A DNA stretch of 64,000 bases from Burkholderiaceae bacterium. Its GTDB lineage: Bacteria > Pseudomonadota > Gammaproteobacteria > Burkholderiales > Burkholderiaceae_C. The translations under genes and the position numbers were made by a program. The DNA lies in the NCBI GenBank assembly GCA_019751915.1, contig JAIEMS010000031.1, positions 62,001 through 126,000 of the forward strand, written 5' to 3'. The notes beneath the pieces are model-generated. The model saw only the letters and a list, made by a program, of their open reading frames with translations, did no database searches and was not told the DNA's origin. Below, one piece after another: positions 53,020-62,491 of this stretch (positions are counted from its first letter, which is position 1; each line of letters opens with the position of its first letter).

Positions 53020-53870
53020 GCTGGTGCTCCGGTGCTGGCTTGCGCTTCAGGGCGTGGCTGCTTGTAGCGCCCATAACCCCACAAATACTGCTGCGGGCAC
53101 TGGGCAATGGTGTGCTCCATCGCTTGGTTGATTTGCAACACGGCGGCCTCCAAACTGGTGTCCAGCGAGGCTGGCAAGGGTTCAAAAAAAACAACAAAAC
53201 CACGCCCCCAAGCTCGGCGTTCACAGCGCACCAGCACCACGGCAGCGCCGGTTTGCTGGGCCAAACGCACGGCCAAGGTCATGGTGTAAGCATCGCGGCC
53301 AAAAAAAGGTGCCCAGTGGCCTTGCCCCTGCGGAGGCACTTGGTCGGGCAGCAAGCCCACGGCTTCGCCTCGGCGCAGGGCTTTGATCATCTGGCGCACA
53401 CCGGCCAACGTGGTTGGCACCGCTTGCACACCGGGGCGGTTGCGCGCAGTCTCCATCACCCGCGCCAGCCAACGCTGGCGGGCAGGGCGGTACAGCACCG
53501 TGATGGGGCCGTGCTGCACGCTCCAGCGCTGTGCGGCGGCCTGCACCGACATCTCAAAGCAGCCCAAATGGGGGGTCAAAAAAACAATGCCGCGCCCAGC
53601 GCTGTAGGCCTGCTCGACACATTCTTGCCCGACCAACTGGCAAGGCGGTGTGCTACCCAACCACAAGCGGGGCAGCTCGGCCACCATGCGCCCAGCGTGG
53701 GCCACGCCGGCACGCACTTGGGCAAACGAATAGCCCGCTAGTGCAGCGTTTTCGAGAAAACGGCGGCGGTAAATGGGCGAAGCCCAAAACGCTACCCATC
53801 CCAAGGCCGCGCCCAGCGCATGCAAAAACCACAGTGGCAATACGGAAAAAAATCGGAAAACGACGGACAT
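53016..53870 (-). CDS. Lipid A biosynthesis acyltransferase (LpxL/LpxM-like), first of pair
   Basis: Paralogue of the next gene, 284 residues. N-terminal hydrophobic anchor (FRFFSVLPLWFLHALGAALGWVAF), then the catalytic motif as HLGCFE (HX4E form, ordinary in this family), LLPDQVPPQGQGHWAPFFGRDA, and a terminal YLWGYGRYKQPRP in the place of the family's W-x-x-R-R end. It is divergent from metK. Together the two genes probably carry out successive secondary acylations of lipid A. Confidence 0.92.
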   Translation of the reverse strand: MSVVFRFFSVLPLWFLHALGAALGWVAFWASPIYRRRFLENAALAGYSFAQVRAGVAHAGRMVAELPRLWLGSTPPCQLVGQECVEQAYSAGRGIVFLTPHLGCFEMSVQAAAQRWSVQHGPITVLYRPARQRWLARVMETARNRPGVQAVPTTLAGVRQMIKALRRGEAVGLLPDQVPPQGQGHWAPFFGRDAYTMTLAVRLAQQTGAAVVLVRCERRAWGRGFVVFFEPLPASLDTSLEAAVLQINQAMEHTIAQCPQQYLWGYGRYKQPRPEAQASTGAPA

Positions 53871-54002
53871 TAGAATGGTGGGGTCGCTGAGTTAAAAGAG
53901 CAACTTGCAGGGCGACGTTAAATAAAGCTGCTAAAGCGTTCGCCGAAAGCTCCTGTAGCTGAGGGCAACGCCCCACTTGCCAACACACAGGAGTTTATTC
54001 AA
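53871..54002 (+). promoter_or_regulatory. metK leader and divergent promoter region
   Basis: 132 bases between the acyltransferase gene and metK. It contains a small GGGC-AAC-GCCC hairpin (about 53962-53973) and an ACACAGGAG ribosome site 9 bases before the ATG. I compared it by eye with SAM and SAH riboswitch cores and recognised none. The last about 30 bases resemble the apbC leader. Confidence 0.4.
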
Positions 54003-55184
54003 ATGGCGAACGACTTTCTTTTTACCTCTGAATCGGTGTCAGAAGGCCACCCCGACAAGGTGGCTGACCAAATCTCTGACGCAATTCTCGATGCCATCTT
54101 CAAAGAAGATCCCCGCTCGCGTGTTGCCGCTGAAACCCTGACCAACACCGGCCTCGTCGTGCTGGCGGGCGAAATCACCACCAACGCCCACGTCGATTAC
54201 ATCCAAGTGGCGCGCGACACCATCAAGCGCATCGGTTACGACAACACCGACTACGGCATCGACTACAAAGGCTGCGCCGTGCTGGTGGCCTACGACAAGC
54301 AAAGCAACGACATCGCCCAAGGTGTCGATCACGCCAGCGACGACCACCTGAACACCGGCGCGGGCGACCAAGGCTTGATGTTTGGCTACGCCTGCGACGA
54401 AACGCCCGAGCTGATGCCCGCGCCCATCTACTACGCCCACCGCTTGGTCGAGCGCCAAGCCCAGTTGCGTAAAGATGGCCGCTTGCCCTTTTTGCGGCCC
54501 GATGCCAAGAGCCAAGTGACGATGCGCTACGTCGATGGCAAGCCCCACAGCATCGACACCGTGGTGCTCTCGACCCAGCACCACCCCGACCAAAGCGAAA
54601 ACCAGCACAAGATGAAGGCCAGCTTCATTGAGGCGGTGATTGAAGAAATCATTAAGCCCGTGCTGCCCAAAGAGTGGCTGCAAGAGACCAAGTACCTCAT
54701 CAACCCCACAGGCCGGTTTGTCATCGGTGGCCCCCAAGGCGACTGCGGTTTGACGGGGCGCAAAATCATTGTCGATACCTACGGCGGTGCTTGCCCCCAC
54801 GGTGGCGGTGCCTTCAGCGGCAAAGACCCAACCAAAGTGGATCGCTCGGCAGCTTATGCGGCCCGCTACGTTGCCAAAAACATTGTGGCGGCGGGTTTGG
54901 CACGCCAGTGCCAAATTCAAGTGGCCTACGCCATTGGCGTGGCGCACCCGATGAACGTGACGGTCTATACCGAAGGCACGGGGGTCATTCCGGACGAGCA
55001 ACTCTCCAAGCTGGTGCAAGAGCACTTTGACTTGCGGCCCAAGGGCATCATCCAGATGCTCGACTTGCTGCGCCCGATTTACGAGAAAACCGCTGCCTAC
55101 GGCCACTTCGGTCGCGACGAGCCCGACTTCACTTGGGAGCGCACGGACAAAGCAGCACTGCTGCGTGCCGCAGCCGGGCTGTAA
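54003..55184 (+). CDS. metK: S-adenosylmethionine synthetase
   Basis: Makes SAM from methionine and ATP; cytoplasmic, 393 residues, standard length. Signatures: [16 protein letters not shown] at the N-terminus, [51 protein letters not shown] and the phosphate loop [19 protein letters not shown]. Strong ribosome site ACACAGGAG. Two hairpins follow the stop codon. Codon use is slightly more biased than neighbours, consistent with high expression. Confidence 0.98.
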   Translation: MANDFLFTSESVSEGHPDKVADQISDAILDAIFKEDPRSRVAAETLTNTGLVVLAGEITTNAHVDYIQVARDTIKRIGYDNTDYGIDYKGCAVLVAYDKQSNDIAQGVDHASDDHLNTGAGDQGLMFGYACDETPELMPAPIYYAHRLVERQAQLRKDGRLPFLRPDAKSQVTMRYVDGKPHSIDTVVLSTQHHPDQSENQHKMKASFIEAVIEEIIKPVLPKEWLQETKYLINPTGRFVIGGPQGDCGLTGRKIIVDTYGGACPHGGGAFSGKDPTKVDRSAAYAARYVAKNIVAAGLARQCQIQVAYAIGVAHPMNVTVYTEGTGVIPDEQLSKLVQEHFDLRPKGIIQMLDLLRPIYEKTAAYGHFGRDEPDFTWERTDKAALLRAAAGL

Positions 55185-55191
55185 GCCCCAA

Positions 55192-55211
55192 GAATCTGCA
55201 TTAGCAGATTC
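55192..55211. terminator. Hairpin just after metK
   Basis: Perfect 8-bp stem GAATCTGC / GCAGATTC with loop ATTA, 7 bases after the metK stop. It is not followed by a T run, so its role as terminator is uncertain. Confidence 0.4.
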
Positions 55212-55270
55212 AGGCGGGTTTGCGCTGCAGGTGGCCTCAGCCTGTACCTTCAAAAGGATCGCACCCTGCA

Positions 55271-55306
55271 CAGTAATCTACGGTGCCTCAGCGCTGTAGA
55301 TTACTG
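55271..55306. repeat. Long hairpin between metK and kdpE
   Basis: 36-base inverted repeat: CAGTAATCTAC / GTAGATTACTG pairs perfectly over 11 bp and continues with five more pairs (two G-U) to a CTCA loop, giving a 16-bp stem. No T run follows on either strand. It stands in the 177-base gap between two convergent genes. Confidence 0.6.
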
Positions 55307-55361
55307 GCGAGGCCCGCAGCCACTGTCGATGACGGTCAACGCCCGACTAATTTGCTGCCCG

Positions 55362-56054
55362 CTAAAGCACAAGCCGATACCCAATACCAGCCTCGGTGAT
55401 CAAATGCCGGGGCATGGATGGATTTTTCTCTACTTTCTTGCGCAGGTTCGCCATGTGAACGCGCACGTAGTGCGTATCTTCTGCATGACCTGGCCCCCAG
55501 ATGGCCTTGAGCAGTTGCTGGTGCGTAATAACCCGGTCGGGCTGCGAAATCAGGTGGGTTAGCAACTTGTACTCGATAGGGGTCAAGTGCAGACTTTCGC
55601 CATGGCGCTCCACACTGCGCCGAACCAGATCAACGCAGATGTCTCCAAAAACCATCTGTGGTGCACCACCTGCGGCTTGTTGAGCGCATCGGCGCAATTG
55701 GGCGCGTACCCGGGCCATCAGTTCACCAGCCCCAAAGGGCTTGACCAAATAGTCATCTGCACCTGCGTCCAGTGCAGCAATTTTGTCTGCTTCGGCGCTA
55801 CGCGCCGACAGCACAATCACCGGCATAGCTGACCATTGACGCAAGTCATGGATCAATTCTTTACCGTCACCGTCTGGCAAGCCCAAATCCAGCACCACCA
55901 AATCCGGCCGGCGTGTCCCCGCCTCAATCAAGCCGCGTTGTAGCGTATCTGCCTCGTGCACAACGTAGCCTTGTGCACTAAGCGTCAGGCGCACAAAACG
56001 ACGGATTTCGGCCTCGTCTTCAACGATCAAGACGTGTTGGCAAGAATCATGCAT
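55362..56054 (-). CDS. kdpE: KdpE, response regulator of the potassium system
   Basis: OmpR-family transcription factor, 230 residues from the ATG at 56054 (a TTG five codons upstream is in frame). Receiver domain with acidic pocket VEDE, phospho-acceptor Asp56 in VVLDLGLPDGDG and Lys in YLVKPFG; DNA-binding winged helix with HLTPIEYKLLTHLI and RVHMANLRKKVEK, the KdpE pattern. KdpD should phosphorylate it under low potassium or osmotic stress to activate kdpABC. Unusually, it is not adjacent to kdpD: the TorF-family gene lies between. Confidence 0.95.
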   Translation of the reverse strand: MHDSCQHVLIVEDEAEIRRFVRLTLSAQGYVVHEADTLQRGLIEAGTRRPDLVVLDLGLPDGDGKELIHDLRQWSAMPVIVLSARSAEADKIAALDAGADDYLVKPFGAGELMARVRAQLRRCAQQAAGGAPQMVFGDICVDLVRRSVERHGESLHLTPIEYKLLTHLISQPDRVITHQQLLKAIWGPGHAEDTHYVRVHMANLRKKVEKNPSMPRHLITEAGIGYRLVL

Positions 56055-56137
56055 ACGTTGGCTCCGCAATCAGTACGGGATGAACCTTTTTCACGGGCAC
56101 ACATGGAGATAAGGTCTTTGCGTTATGGGGTTCTGGA

Positions 56138-56863
56138 TTACAGAGTTTTGGTCAGGGTGACCACTGCGCGGGCTTTGTTGGCATCGCCAAAATAGGCTTT
56201 CTTGTTGGCACCCACCACGGCCCCACCCAACGACAAGCCGCCACCGAAGTCGTAAGCACCACCGACGCTGTAGTCCATGTAGTTAGGCACGCCCAAGTTC
56301 TTGATGTCTCTGGCAAAACGCGTGAAGTTCACCGATGCCTTGAGCGTCACGCTGGGGGCCACTTCTTGGGAGAACGCAAACGACAGGTAGCCCGTGTTGC
56401 GACCGCGCTGACCGGGTTTGGTGCTGGCCCAGCCGAAGTAGTCTTTCGAGACAGTGTGCGAATACTTGGCAGTCACGGGGCCAAAAGTGGCAGCACCGTA
56501 CAGTTCGGTGGTGTTGCCCACAGAGTTGCCTGGATAGGCGTAAGTCAGTGCGCCGAGATCCATGTCTACATCGCTGGCCTTGAATTTATAACCGCCGTAA
56601 AAGTCAGCCTCCAGCGAGTTGCCCGAGAGCCAATCAACGCTGGAATTCCAGTTGCCCACATACCATCCCGATTCGCCAAAGGCGTAGTCAAATCCACCTT
56701 GCAGTGCAGGCTTGATGGCTTTGGTGCGGCTGGTGTCCTGATCTTGACCACGGAACTTGTAGTTGGTGGTCAGGCTGACGTTGCCAGTGAGCTGGGCACT
56801 TGCCAGCAGTGGCAGGGCGCAGACCAGTGCAGCGCTCAGGGTCTTGATGGATGCGTGGATCAT
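56138..56863 (-). CDS. TorF-family putative outer-membrane porin
   Basis: 241 residues from the ATG at 56863, where a signal peptide starts (MIHASIKTLSAALVCALPLLASA). The mature protein begins QLTGNVSLTTNYKFRGQDQD, the hallmark of the TorF/gcw_chp beta-barrel family, and shows repeated glycine-rich strands (GYKFKASDVDMDLGALTYAYPG, GGAYDFGGGLSLGGAVVG), ending in VTLTKTL. The function of the family is not established. Its place between kdpD and kdpE on the same strand suggests it may be co-regulated with potassium uptake, but it may equally have its own promoter in the 164-base gap upstream. Confidence 0.85.
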   Translation of the reverse strand: MIHASIKTLSAALVCALPLLASAQLTGNVSLTTNYKFRGQDQDTSRTKAIKPALQGGFDYAFGESGWYVGNWNSSVDWLSGNSLEADFYGGYKFKASDVDMDLGALTYAYPGNSVGNTTELYGAATFGPVTAKYSHTVSKDYFGWASTKPGQRGRNTGYLSFAFSQEVAPSVTLKASVNFTRFARDIKNLGVPNYMDYSVGGAYDFGGGLSLGGAVVGANKKAYFGDANKARAVVTLTKTL

Positions 56864-57027
56864 GGTGTTCTCTAGGTTGATGTTAATAAATTGAGGGTTA
56901 AGTCCTGTCTCTGGACTTGGCACGTTTGCAGAAACATCTATGGATTATTGAAGTCAGACTTCGATGTCGTGAGGCTCTGGCGAATCCCTGTCATGTGATG
57001 TTTCCCCATTTCACGAATTTTTTCTGT

Positions 57028-59742
57028 TTAGCTCGAAAGTATTTGTGAAGTGGGTGCAATTTCGGTGCCATCGTCTGTGGGGGGGGTGCCACGCACCAGA
57101 GTGATGACAAAACGAGCGCCTTCGACTGTGCCATTTTTTATCCGGTTATGACCACTGATGTGACCGCCGTGGGCCTGCAAGATGGCGCGGCAAATTGCCA
57201 GTCCTAATCCAACACCGGGTGTAGCACTCTCGCGGTTGCCCCGTTCAAATTTCTCAAACAGATGCTCTTCGCGTCCATGGGGAAGGCCGGGGCCATCATC
57301 GTCGACCGTGATCACCACCTTCTCACTGTGTGTTTGTGCCGTGATGGTGATGGCACTTTCTGGGTATGCGTACTTGGTTGCGTTTTCTAATAGATTGACC
57401 AATACACGTTCCATCAACACAGCATCTAAATACAGTAGCGGAAGGTCTTCGGCCAGCACGGTGTGGATATCGTGTCCAATGAGCGATGGAGCGCAAGCAG
57501 CCAGCGCACTCCCTACGACCTCCTCTAGTGGTTGCCAAGCACGATTGAGTTGCACCGCCCCCCCCTGCAGGCGTGCCATGTCCAGTAGATTGTTGACCAA
57601 TGCGCTCATCCGAAGGGTCGAAACCTTAATGGCTTGAGCGACCTCACATTGCGCATCATTCAATGCGGGAGGGGTCAGGCTCAGTGTGTCTGTCAACCCG
57701 ACCAGCGAGGCCAACGGCGTACGCAGGTCGTGTGAAATCGTAGAAAGCAGAGAATTGCGCAGACGTTCAGACTCAATCTGTACCGTGCTCACACGCGCTA
57801 CATTGATGTAATGGATGCGTTCAAGAGAAATTGCCAACAGCGAAGCACAGGTATCTAACAAACGGCGCTGCTCCGGGCCAAGAGGGCGCGTATCGCTGGG
57901 GTGCAGCGCAATGACACCACGCAAGCGCATGGGTGCCTTCAGTGGCAACACAAGGCAAGAACTGGAAGGCAGAGTATCGGTACCCCGCCCTGCTGCTTCA
58001 CCACGGTCAAAAGCCCACTGCGCTACGCCCATGTCCACCGCCACACTGCCGCCGGGAAGAGGCTCTAGGTGGTTATCGTCGTCAGCGGCCAGTAGAGTCG
58101 ATTGGGCACCAAACTCAGCAGACAAAAAGCGAGCACCAATCTCGGCCACTTGCTCAGGCAACAGCGCTGCCGACAGATCACGGGCCATCTCATAAAGACT
58201 GCGTACCCGGTGCTCACGTTGGGTGGCCGCCTCTGCTTGTGCCTTCAATCCGGCAGTTAACTGCCCAATGACCAAGGCAACCAACAGCATGACTGTGAAA
58301 GTAACGAGGTACTGCACATCACTGACAGCGAAGGAAAAACGGGGAGAAACAAAAAAGAAGTCAAATAAACCCACGCCCAGAAAAGCTGCCAACACTGCTG
58401 GCCCGCGACCAAAACGCAGACCTACGCCCACCACCAAGAGCAAAAATAACATGACGATATTGCTCAATTCCAATACACCTACCAGTGGTGTTGCCAGCAA
58501 TGCCAAGCTCGCACAGGCCAGTGTGGCGGCGGCATAGCCATGCCATGAGCAAAAGGGAGTAGATATGCGGCTTTGCCTCAATGAGTCCGGTGTGCGTGTG
58601 GTCGCAGGCAGTGCTACTTGCAACACATCAAGATCATCGGCGGTACGTGCCACGCGTTCGGCCAAAGGATGTCGCCAAAACCAGTTCGGGTTTTTACGGC
58701 GGCCTAGTACCAAACGCATCAAGTTGTGATCGCGGGCATAGCGCACCAGAGCTACTGCGGTATCGGGCGCAGACACCGTAGCGGTGGTTGCCCCTAACTC
58801 TTGTGCAAGATTGAGCACCCGCAAAGCTTGATCGTGTTGTGCTAAATGCTGGGTCGCTGGGGTCTCTACGTGTACCGCATGCCATTGAACGCCAAACTGT
58901 GCAGCCATGCGGGCGCAGGTGCGCACCACTTTCTCTGCATGTTCGCCCAAACCGACGCATGCCAGCATAGCCTCGCGGTTGGGCCACACGGGCATCACAG
59001 AGCTGGCCCTGCGGTATGCACGCATTTCACCATCAACCCGATCCGCCGTGCGGCGCAAGGCCAACTCACGCAAGGCCAGCAAATTACCCTTCCGGAAAAA
59101 ATTGCCAGCGGCTTGCTCAGCCTGCTGGGGCAGGTAGACTTTTCCGGACTTGAGCCTTTGTAGCAATTCGTCCGGTGGTAAGTCAACTACGACTACCTCA
59201 TCTGCTTCATCAAATAAGCGATCTGGCACAGTCTCCCAAACCCGAATGCCAGTGATACCGCTGACAATATCGTTCAGGCTCTCCAGATGCTGGACGTTCA
59301 TGGTTGACCAAACATCAATGCCTGCATTGAGCAATTCTTCAGCATCCTGCCAACGTTTGGGGTGGCGTGATCCGGCAATGTTGCTGTGTGCCAGCTCATC
59401 AAGGAGCACCAGAGCCTCTGAGTGTTGCGCACCAAAGGCCAGTGCAGCATCAATGTCGAACTCGGTCAAAATCCGATTGCGGTACGAAACTTGGCGTAAC
59501 AGTAAGCGAGGTAAGTCGCGCACCATGTCCTCAGTGTCAGAGCGTCCATGCGTTTCAACCACACCGATCACCAGTGGAGTGCCCTGCACCAATGCAGTGT
59601 GGGCTGCGGCCAGCATGGCGTAGGTTTTACCCACGCCAGCCGATGCACCAAAAAATATTTTTAGCTGCCCACGGCGCTCCTGTGCTTCCTCCTGCTGCAC
59701 ACGGGCAAGCAAGATATCTGGGTCTGGGCGCTGATCGTCCAT
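57028..59742 (-). CDS. kdpD: KdpD, potassium/turgor sensor histidine kinase
   Basis: Inner-membrane sensor kinase, 904 residues. The N-terminal KdpD domain has the Walker A FGASAGVGKTYAML, LLDELAHSN and FDEADEVVVVDLPPDEL; then a universal-stress-protein-like domain, four closely spaced membrane helices (about 410-500), a GAF-like region, the phospho-acceptor helix STISHDLRTPLASL (His about 680) and the ATPase with VNLLENATKYA, DDGPGLP and GVGLGLAICRAI. It phosphorylates KdpE. It starts 21 bases after the kdpC stop, as part of kdpABCD. Confidence 0.96.
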   Translation of the reverse strand: MDDQRPDPDILLARVQQEEAQERRGQLKIFFGASAGVGKTYAMLAAAHTALVQGTPLVIGVVETHGRSDTEDMVRDLPRLLLRQVSYRNRILTEFDIDAALAFGAQHSEALVLLDELAHSNIAGSRHPKRWQDAEELLNAGIDVWSTMNVQHLESLNDIVSGITGIRVWETVPDRLFDEADEVVVVDLPPDELLQRLKSGKVYLPQQAEQAAGNFFRKGNLLALRELALRRTADRVDGEMRAYRRASSVMPVWPNREAMLACVGLGEHAEKVVRTCARMAAQFGVQWHAVHVETPATQHLAQHDQALRVLNLAQELGATTATVSAPDTAVALVRYARDHNLMRLVLGRRKNPNWFWRHPLAERVARTADDLDVLQVALPATTRTPDSLRQSRISTPFCSWHGYAAATLACASLALLATPLVGVLELSNIVMLFLLLVVGVGLRFGRGPAVLAAFLGVGLFDFFFVSPRFSFAVSDVQYLVTFTVMLLVALVIGQLTAGLKAQAEAATQREHRVRSLYEMARDLSAALLPEQVAEIGARFLSAEFGAQSTLLAADDDNHLEPLPGGSVAVDMGVAQWAFDRGEAAGRGTDTLPSSSCLVLPLKAPMRLRGVIALHPSDTRPLGPEQRRLLDTCASLLAISLERIHYINVARVSTVQIESERLRNSLLSTISHDLRTPLASLVGLTDTLSLTPPALNDAQCEVAQAIKVSTLRMSALVNNLLDMARLQGGAVQLNRAWQPLEEVVGSALAACAPSLIGHDIHTVLAEDLPLLYLDAVLMERVLVNLLENATKYAYPESAITITAQTHSEKVVITVDDDGPGLPHGREEHLFEKFERGNRESATPGVGLGLAICRAILQAHGGHISGHNRIKNGTVEGARFVITLVRGTPPTDDGTEIAPTSQILSS

Positions 59743-59763
59743 GGTGGTGATGGTGTGTGGATT

Positions 59764-60381
59764 TCAGTTTGCAGAATGAGAGTCCAATGCCAAATTCAGG
59801 CGCAAAACGTTCACACGCGGCTCGCCCAGAAAACCCAGCCGTGTACCCTCGGTGTATTGCTGAACCAATGCTTGTACCTGTTCAGTCGGTAAGCCTCGGG
59901 CGCGCGCCACCCGCAGCACTTGATAGTCGGCTGCAGCCCTGCTGATGTGAGGGTCGAGTCCGCTGGCTGAGGCAGTCACTAGATCGACTGGCACGGGTGC
60001 TGTGTTTGTCGGATCGATAGTTTGCAGAGCCTTGATGCGAGTTTGCACCGCCTCGATGAGCGCCGGGTTGGATGGTCCAAAATTAGAGCCACCGGAAGCT
60101 GCTGCGTTATAAGCCATTGGAGCGGTGGCTGATGGACGGCCCCAGAAGTGTTTTGGGTCTGAGAAAGATTGTCCGATCAGTTCCGAGCCGACCACCTTAC
60201 CCTCCAGAACAATCAGGCTACCGTTCGCCCCTTGTGGAAAGAAAACCTGTGCCACCCCGACCACTGTCAGCGGAAATAGCAGTCCAGTCACTATCGAAAG
60301 CACGGCAAAAAGCGTGAGTGCTGGACGCAGCATGCCCGGCGTGGACGCAGCACTTTCTGGGTTCATTGTGGATGTCAACAT
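59764..60381 (-). CDS. kdpC: KdpC, periplasmic-side subunit of the K+-transporting ATPase
   Basis: 205 residues from the ATG at 60381, which has a GGAGGAAAA ribosome site 4-6 bases upstream; the ATG at 60396 lies before that site and is less likely. One N-terminal membrane helix ([28 protein letters not shown]) anchors a periplasmic domain with the conserved [34 protein letters not shown] and [17 protein letters not shown] motifs. KdpC stabilises the KdpFABC complex. It lies 33 bases after kdpB. Confidence 0.97.
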   Translation of the reverse strand: MLTSTMNPESAASTPGMLRPALTLFAVLSIVTGLLFPLTVVGVAQVFFPQGANGSLIVLEGKVVGSELIGQSFSDPKHFWGRPSATAPMAYNAAASGGSNFGPSNPALIEAVQTRIKALQTIDPTNTAPVPVDLVTASASGLDPHISRAAADYQVLRVARARGLPTEQVQALVQQYTEGTRLGFLGEPRVNVLRLNLALDSHSAN

Positions 60382-60414
60382 TGTCTTTTCCTCCATTTGA
60401 AAGAAACCTAGAAC

Positions 60415-62481
60415 TCAGGCCAAGCCGATACCTGCAATCACCAGATCAATCAGCTTGATGCCAATAAATGGCACCACCATGCCCCCCAAGCCATACAAGG
60501 CCAAGTTGCGGCGCAGCAGCGCAGCAGCACCTACAGGGCGATAACGCACCCCCCTGAGGGCCAGCGGAATCAAAAAGATGATGATGAGTGCGTTGAACAC
60601 CACGGCTGACAAAATTGCCGATGCGGGGCTGGCGAGGTGCATCACATTGAGGGCTGAAAGCTGTGGGTAGGTGCTAACGAAGGCTGCTGGAACGATGGCA
60701 AAGTACTTAGCTACATCGTTGGCAATACTGAAGGTAGTCAGTGAGCCTCGCGTCATCAACATCTGTTTTCCGGTTTCGACGATTTCAATCAATTTGGTTG
60801 GATTGCTGTCGAGATCGACCATGTTGCCCGCTTCTTTTGCCGCCTGAGTCCCCGTGTTCATGGCTACGGCGACATCTGCCTGAGCCAATGCCGGTGCATC
60901 GTTGGTGCCATCACCTGTCATTGCGACCATCCGACCTGCCGCCTGATGTTCGCGGATCAGCTTGAGCTTGGCTTCGGGTGTTGCCTCGGCCAGAAAGTCG
61001 TCTACCCCCGCCTCTGCGGCAATTGCCGCAGCCGTCAGCCGGTTGTCGCCTGTCACCATCACGGTTTTGATACCCATGCGGCGCAACTCAGCAAAGCGTT
61101 CTCTGATACCTCCTTTGACAATGTCCTTGAGTTCTACCAAGCCCAAGGCGCGGTTGCCATCGGCTACCACTAACGGCGTACTACCGCGGCGCGATACGTC
61201 ATCAACCGCTGTTTGCAGTGCTGCCGGAAAATCGCCCCCTAAGGCTTGGACATGCTGGCGAATGGCATGTGCTGCGCCCTTGCGCAGAATTCTTCCTCCG
61301 TCCAGATCGACACCACTCATGCGAGTCTGGGCGGTGAAGTGAACAAACTGGGCACCCAGAGCACCCACATCGCGTTCGCGCAGATTAAATTGCTGCTTAG
61401 CCAAAACCACAATACTGCGGCCCTCAGGCGTTTCGTCTGCCAGCGATGCCAGTTGTGCCGCATCTGCCAAATCCGTCTCGTTCACACCGGGCGAAGGAAT
61501 AAATGCACTTGCTTGGCGGTTTCCTAGTGTGATGGTGCCCGTTTTGTCCAGCAGGAGTACATCTACGTCACCAGCGGCCTCGACCGCACGGCCCGAAGTG
61601 GCAATTACATTGGCCTGCATCATGCGGCTCATACCGGCCACGCCAATGGCACTGAGCAGCCCAGCGATAGTGGTTGGAATGAGGCACACCAGCAACGCAA
61701 CCAACACCACCAAACTGACTGGCTCCCCGGTGCCGTTGGTAGCGACACTGAACGTCGAGAATGGCAAAAGCGTTACTACCACGCCAAGAAATACGATGGT
61801 GAGTGCCACCAACAGAATGGTCAGCGCGATCTCGTTGGGCGTTTTCTGGCGCTTGGCGTTCTCCACCATCGCAATCATGCGGTCAACAAAGGTTTCCCCC
61901 GGGTTCACCGAAATGCGCACCACAACCCAATCGGACAGTACCCGTGTACCTCCCGTTACGGCAGAAAAATCGCCACCCGACTCGCGGATCACTGGAGCTG
62001 ATTCCCCGGTGATAGCACTTTCGTCCACCGATGCCACGCCCTCAATCACCTCCCCATCGGCTGGCACGGTATCGCCAGCCTCTATGAACACCAGATCACC
62101 TTTGCGCAAAGATTCGGCCTCCAGAGGGAGCCACTTCATTTGTTCGCGTGGTATGGCTTGGTTGTAATTGCCATCGAGTTTTTTTGCCCAAGTTTGCTTC
62201 TTGAGACTGCGCAATGAAGCTGCTTGTGCTTTGCTACGTCCTTCGGCCAAGGCTTCGGCGAAGTTCGCAAAAAGGACCGTGAACCACAGCCATACTGCCA
62301 CTGCGGTAGTGAATGTGTTGGGCTGGGCCAGTGCCAAAGCAGATGTAAAAGCACTGCCTACATAGACGACAAACATCACGGGGTTGCGCCACTGTACGCG
62401 CGGGTGCAGCTTGGTAAAGGCTGCGATCAATGCCGACTGCAACAGTGCTGAATCAAACAAGGCTAAATTTTTGTGACTCAT
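60415..62481 (-). CDS. kdpB: KdpB, P-type ATPase subunit of the potassium transporter
   Basis: 688-residue catalytic subunit of KdpFABC, inner membrane. The phosphorylation site is [11 protein letters not shown], the actuator motif is ITGESAPVI, and the hinge is [17 protein letters not shown]. Four N-terminal and three C-terminal hydrophobic segments match the family. It starts 10 bases after the kdpA stop. ATP hydrolysis here drives high-affinity potassium uptake through KdpA. Confidence 0.98.
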   Translation of the reverse strand: MSHKNLALFDSALLQSALIAAFTKLHPRVQWRNPVMFVVYVGSAFTSALALAQPNTFTTAVAVWLWFTVLFANFAEALAEGRSKAQAASLRSLKKQTWAKKLDGNYNQAIPREQMKWLPLEAESLRKGDLVFIEAGDTVPADGEVIEGVASVDESAITGESAPVIRESGGDFSAVTGGTRVLSDWVVVRISVNPGETFVDRMIAMVENAKRQKTPNEIALTILLVALTIVFLGVVVTLLPFSTFSVATNGTGEPVSLVVLVALLVCLIPTTIAGLLSAIGVAGMSRMMQANVIATSGRAVEAAGDVDVLLLDKTGTITLGNRQASAFIPSPGVNETDLADAAQLASLADETPEGRSIVVLAKQQFNLRERDVGALGAQFVHFTAQTRMSGVDLDGGRILRKGAAHAIRQHVQALGGDFPAALQTAVDDVSRRGSTPLVVADGNRALGLVELKDIVKGGIRERFAELRRMGIKTVMVTGDNRLTAAAIAAEAGVDDFLAEATPEAKLKLIREHQAAGRMVAMTGDGTNDAPALAQADVAVAMNTGTQAAKEAGNMVDLDSNPTKLIEIVETGKQMLMTRGSLTTFSIANDVAKYFAIVPAAFVSTYPQLSALNVMHLASPASAILSAVVFNALIIIFLIPLALRGVRYRPVGAAALLRRNLALYGLGGMVVPFIGIKLIDLVIAGIGLA

Positions 62482-62491
62482 GGGAATATCC

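Noticed and set aside
53871-54002. Possible SAM or SAH riboswitch before metK
   Set aside because: Conserved cores of the known SAM and SAH riboswitch classes could not be matched by eye; only a short hairpin was found.
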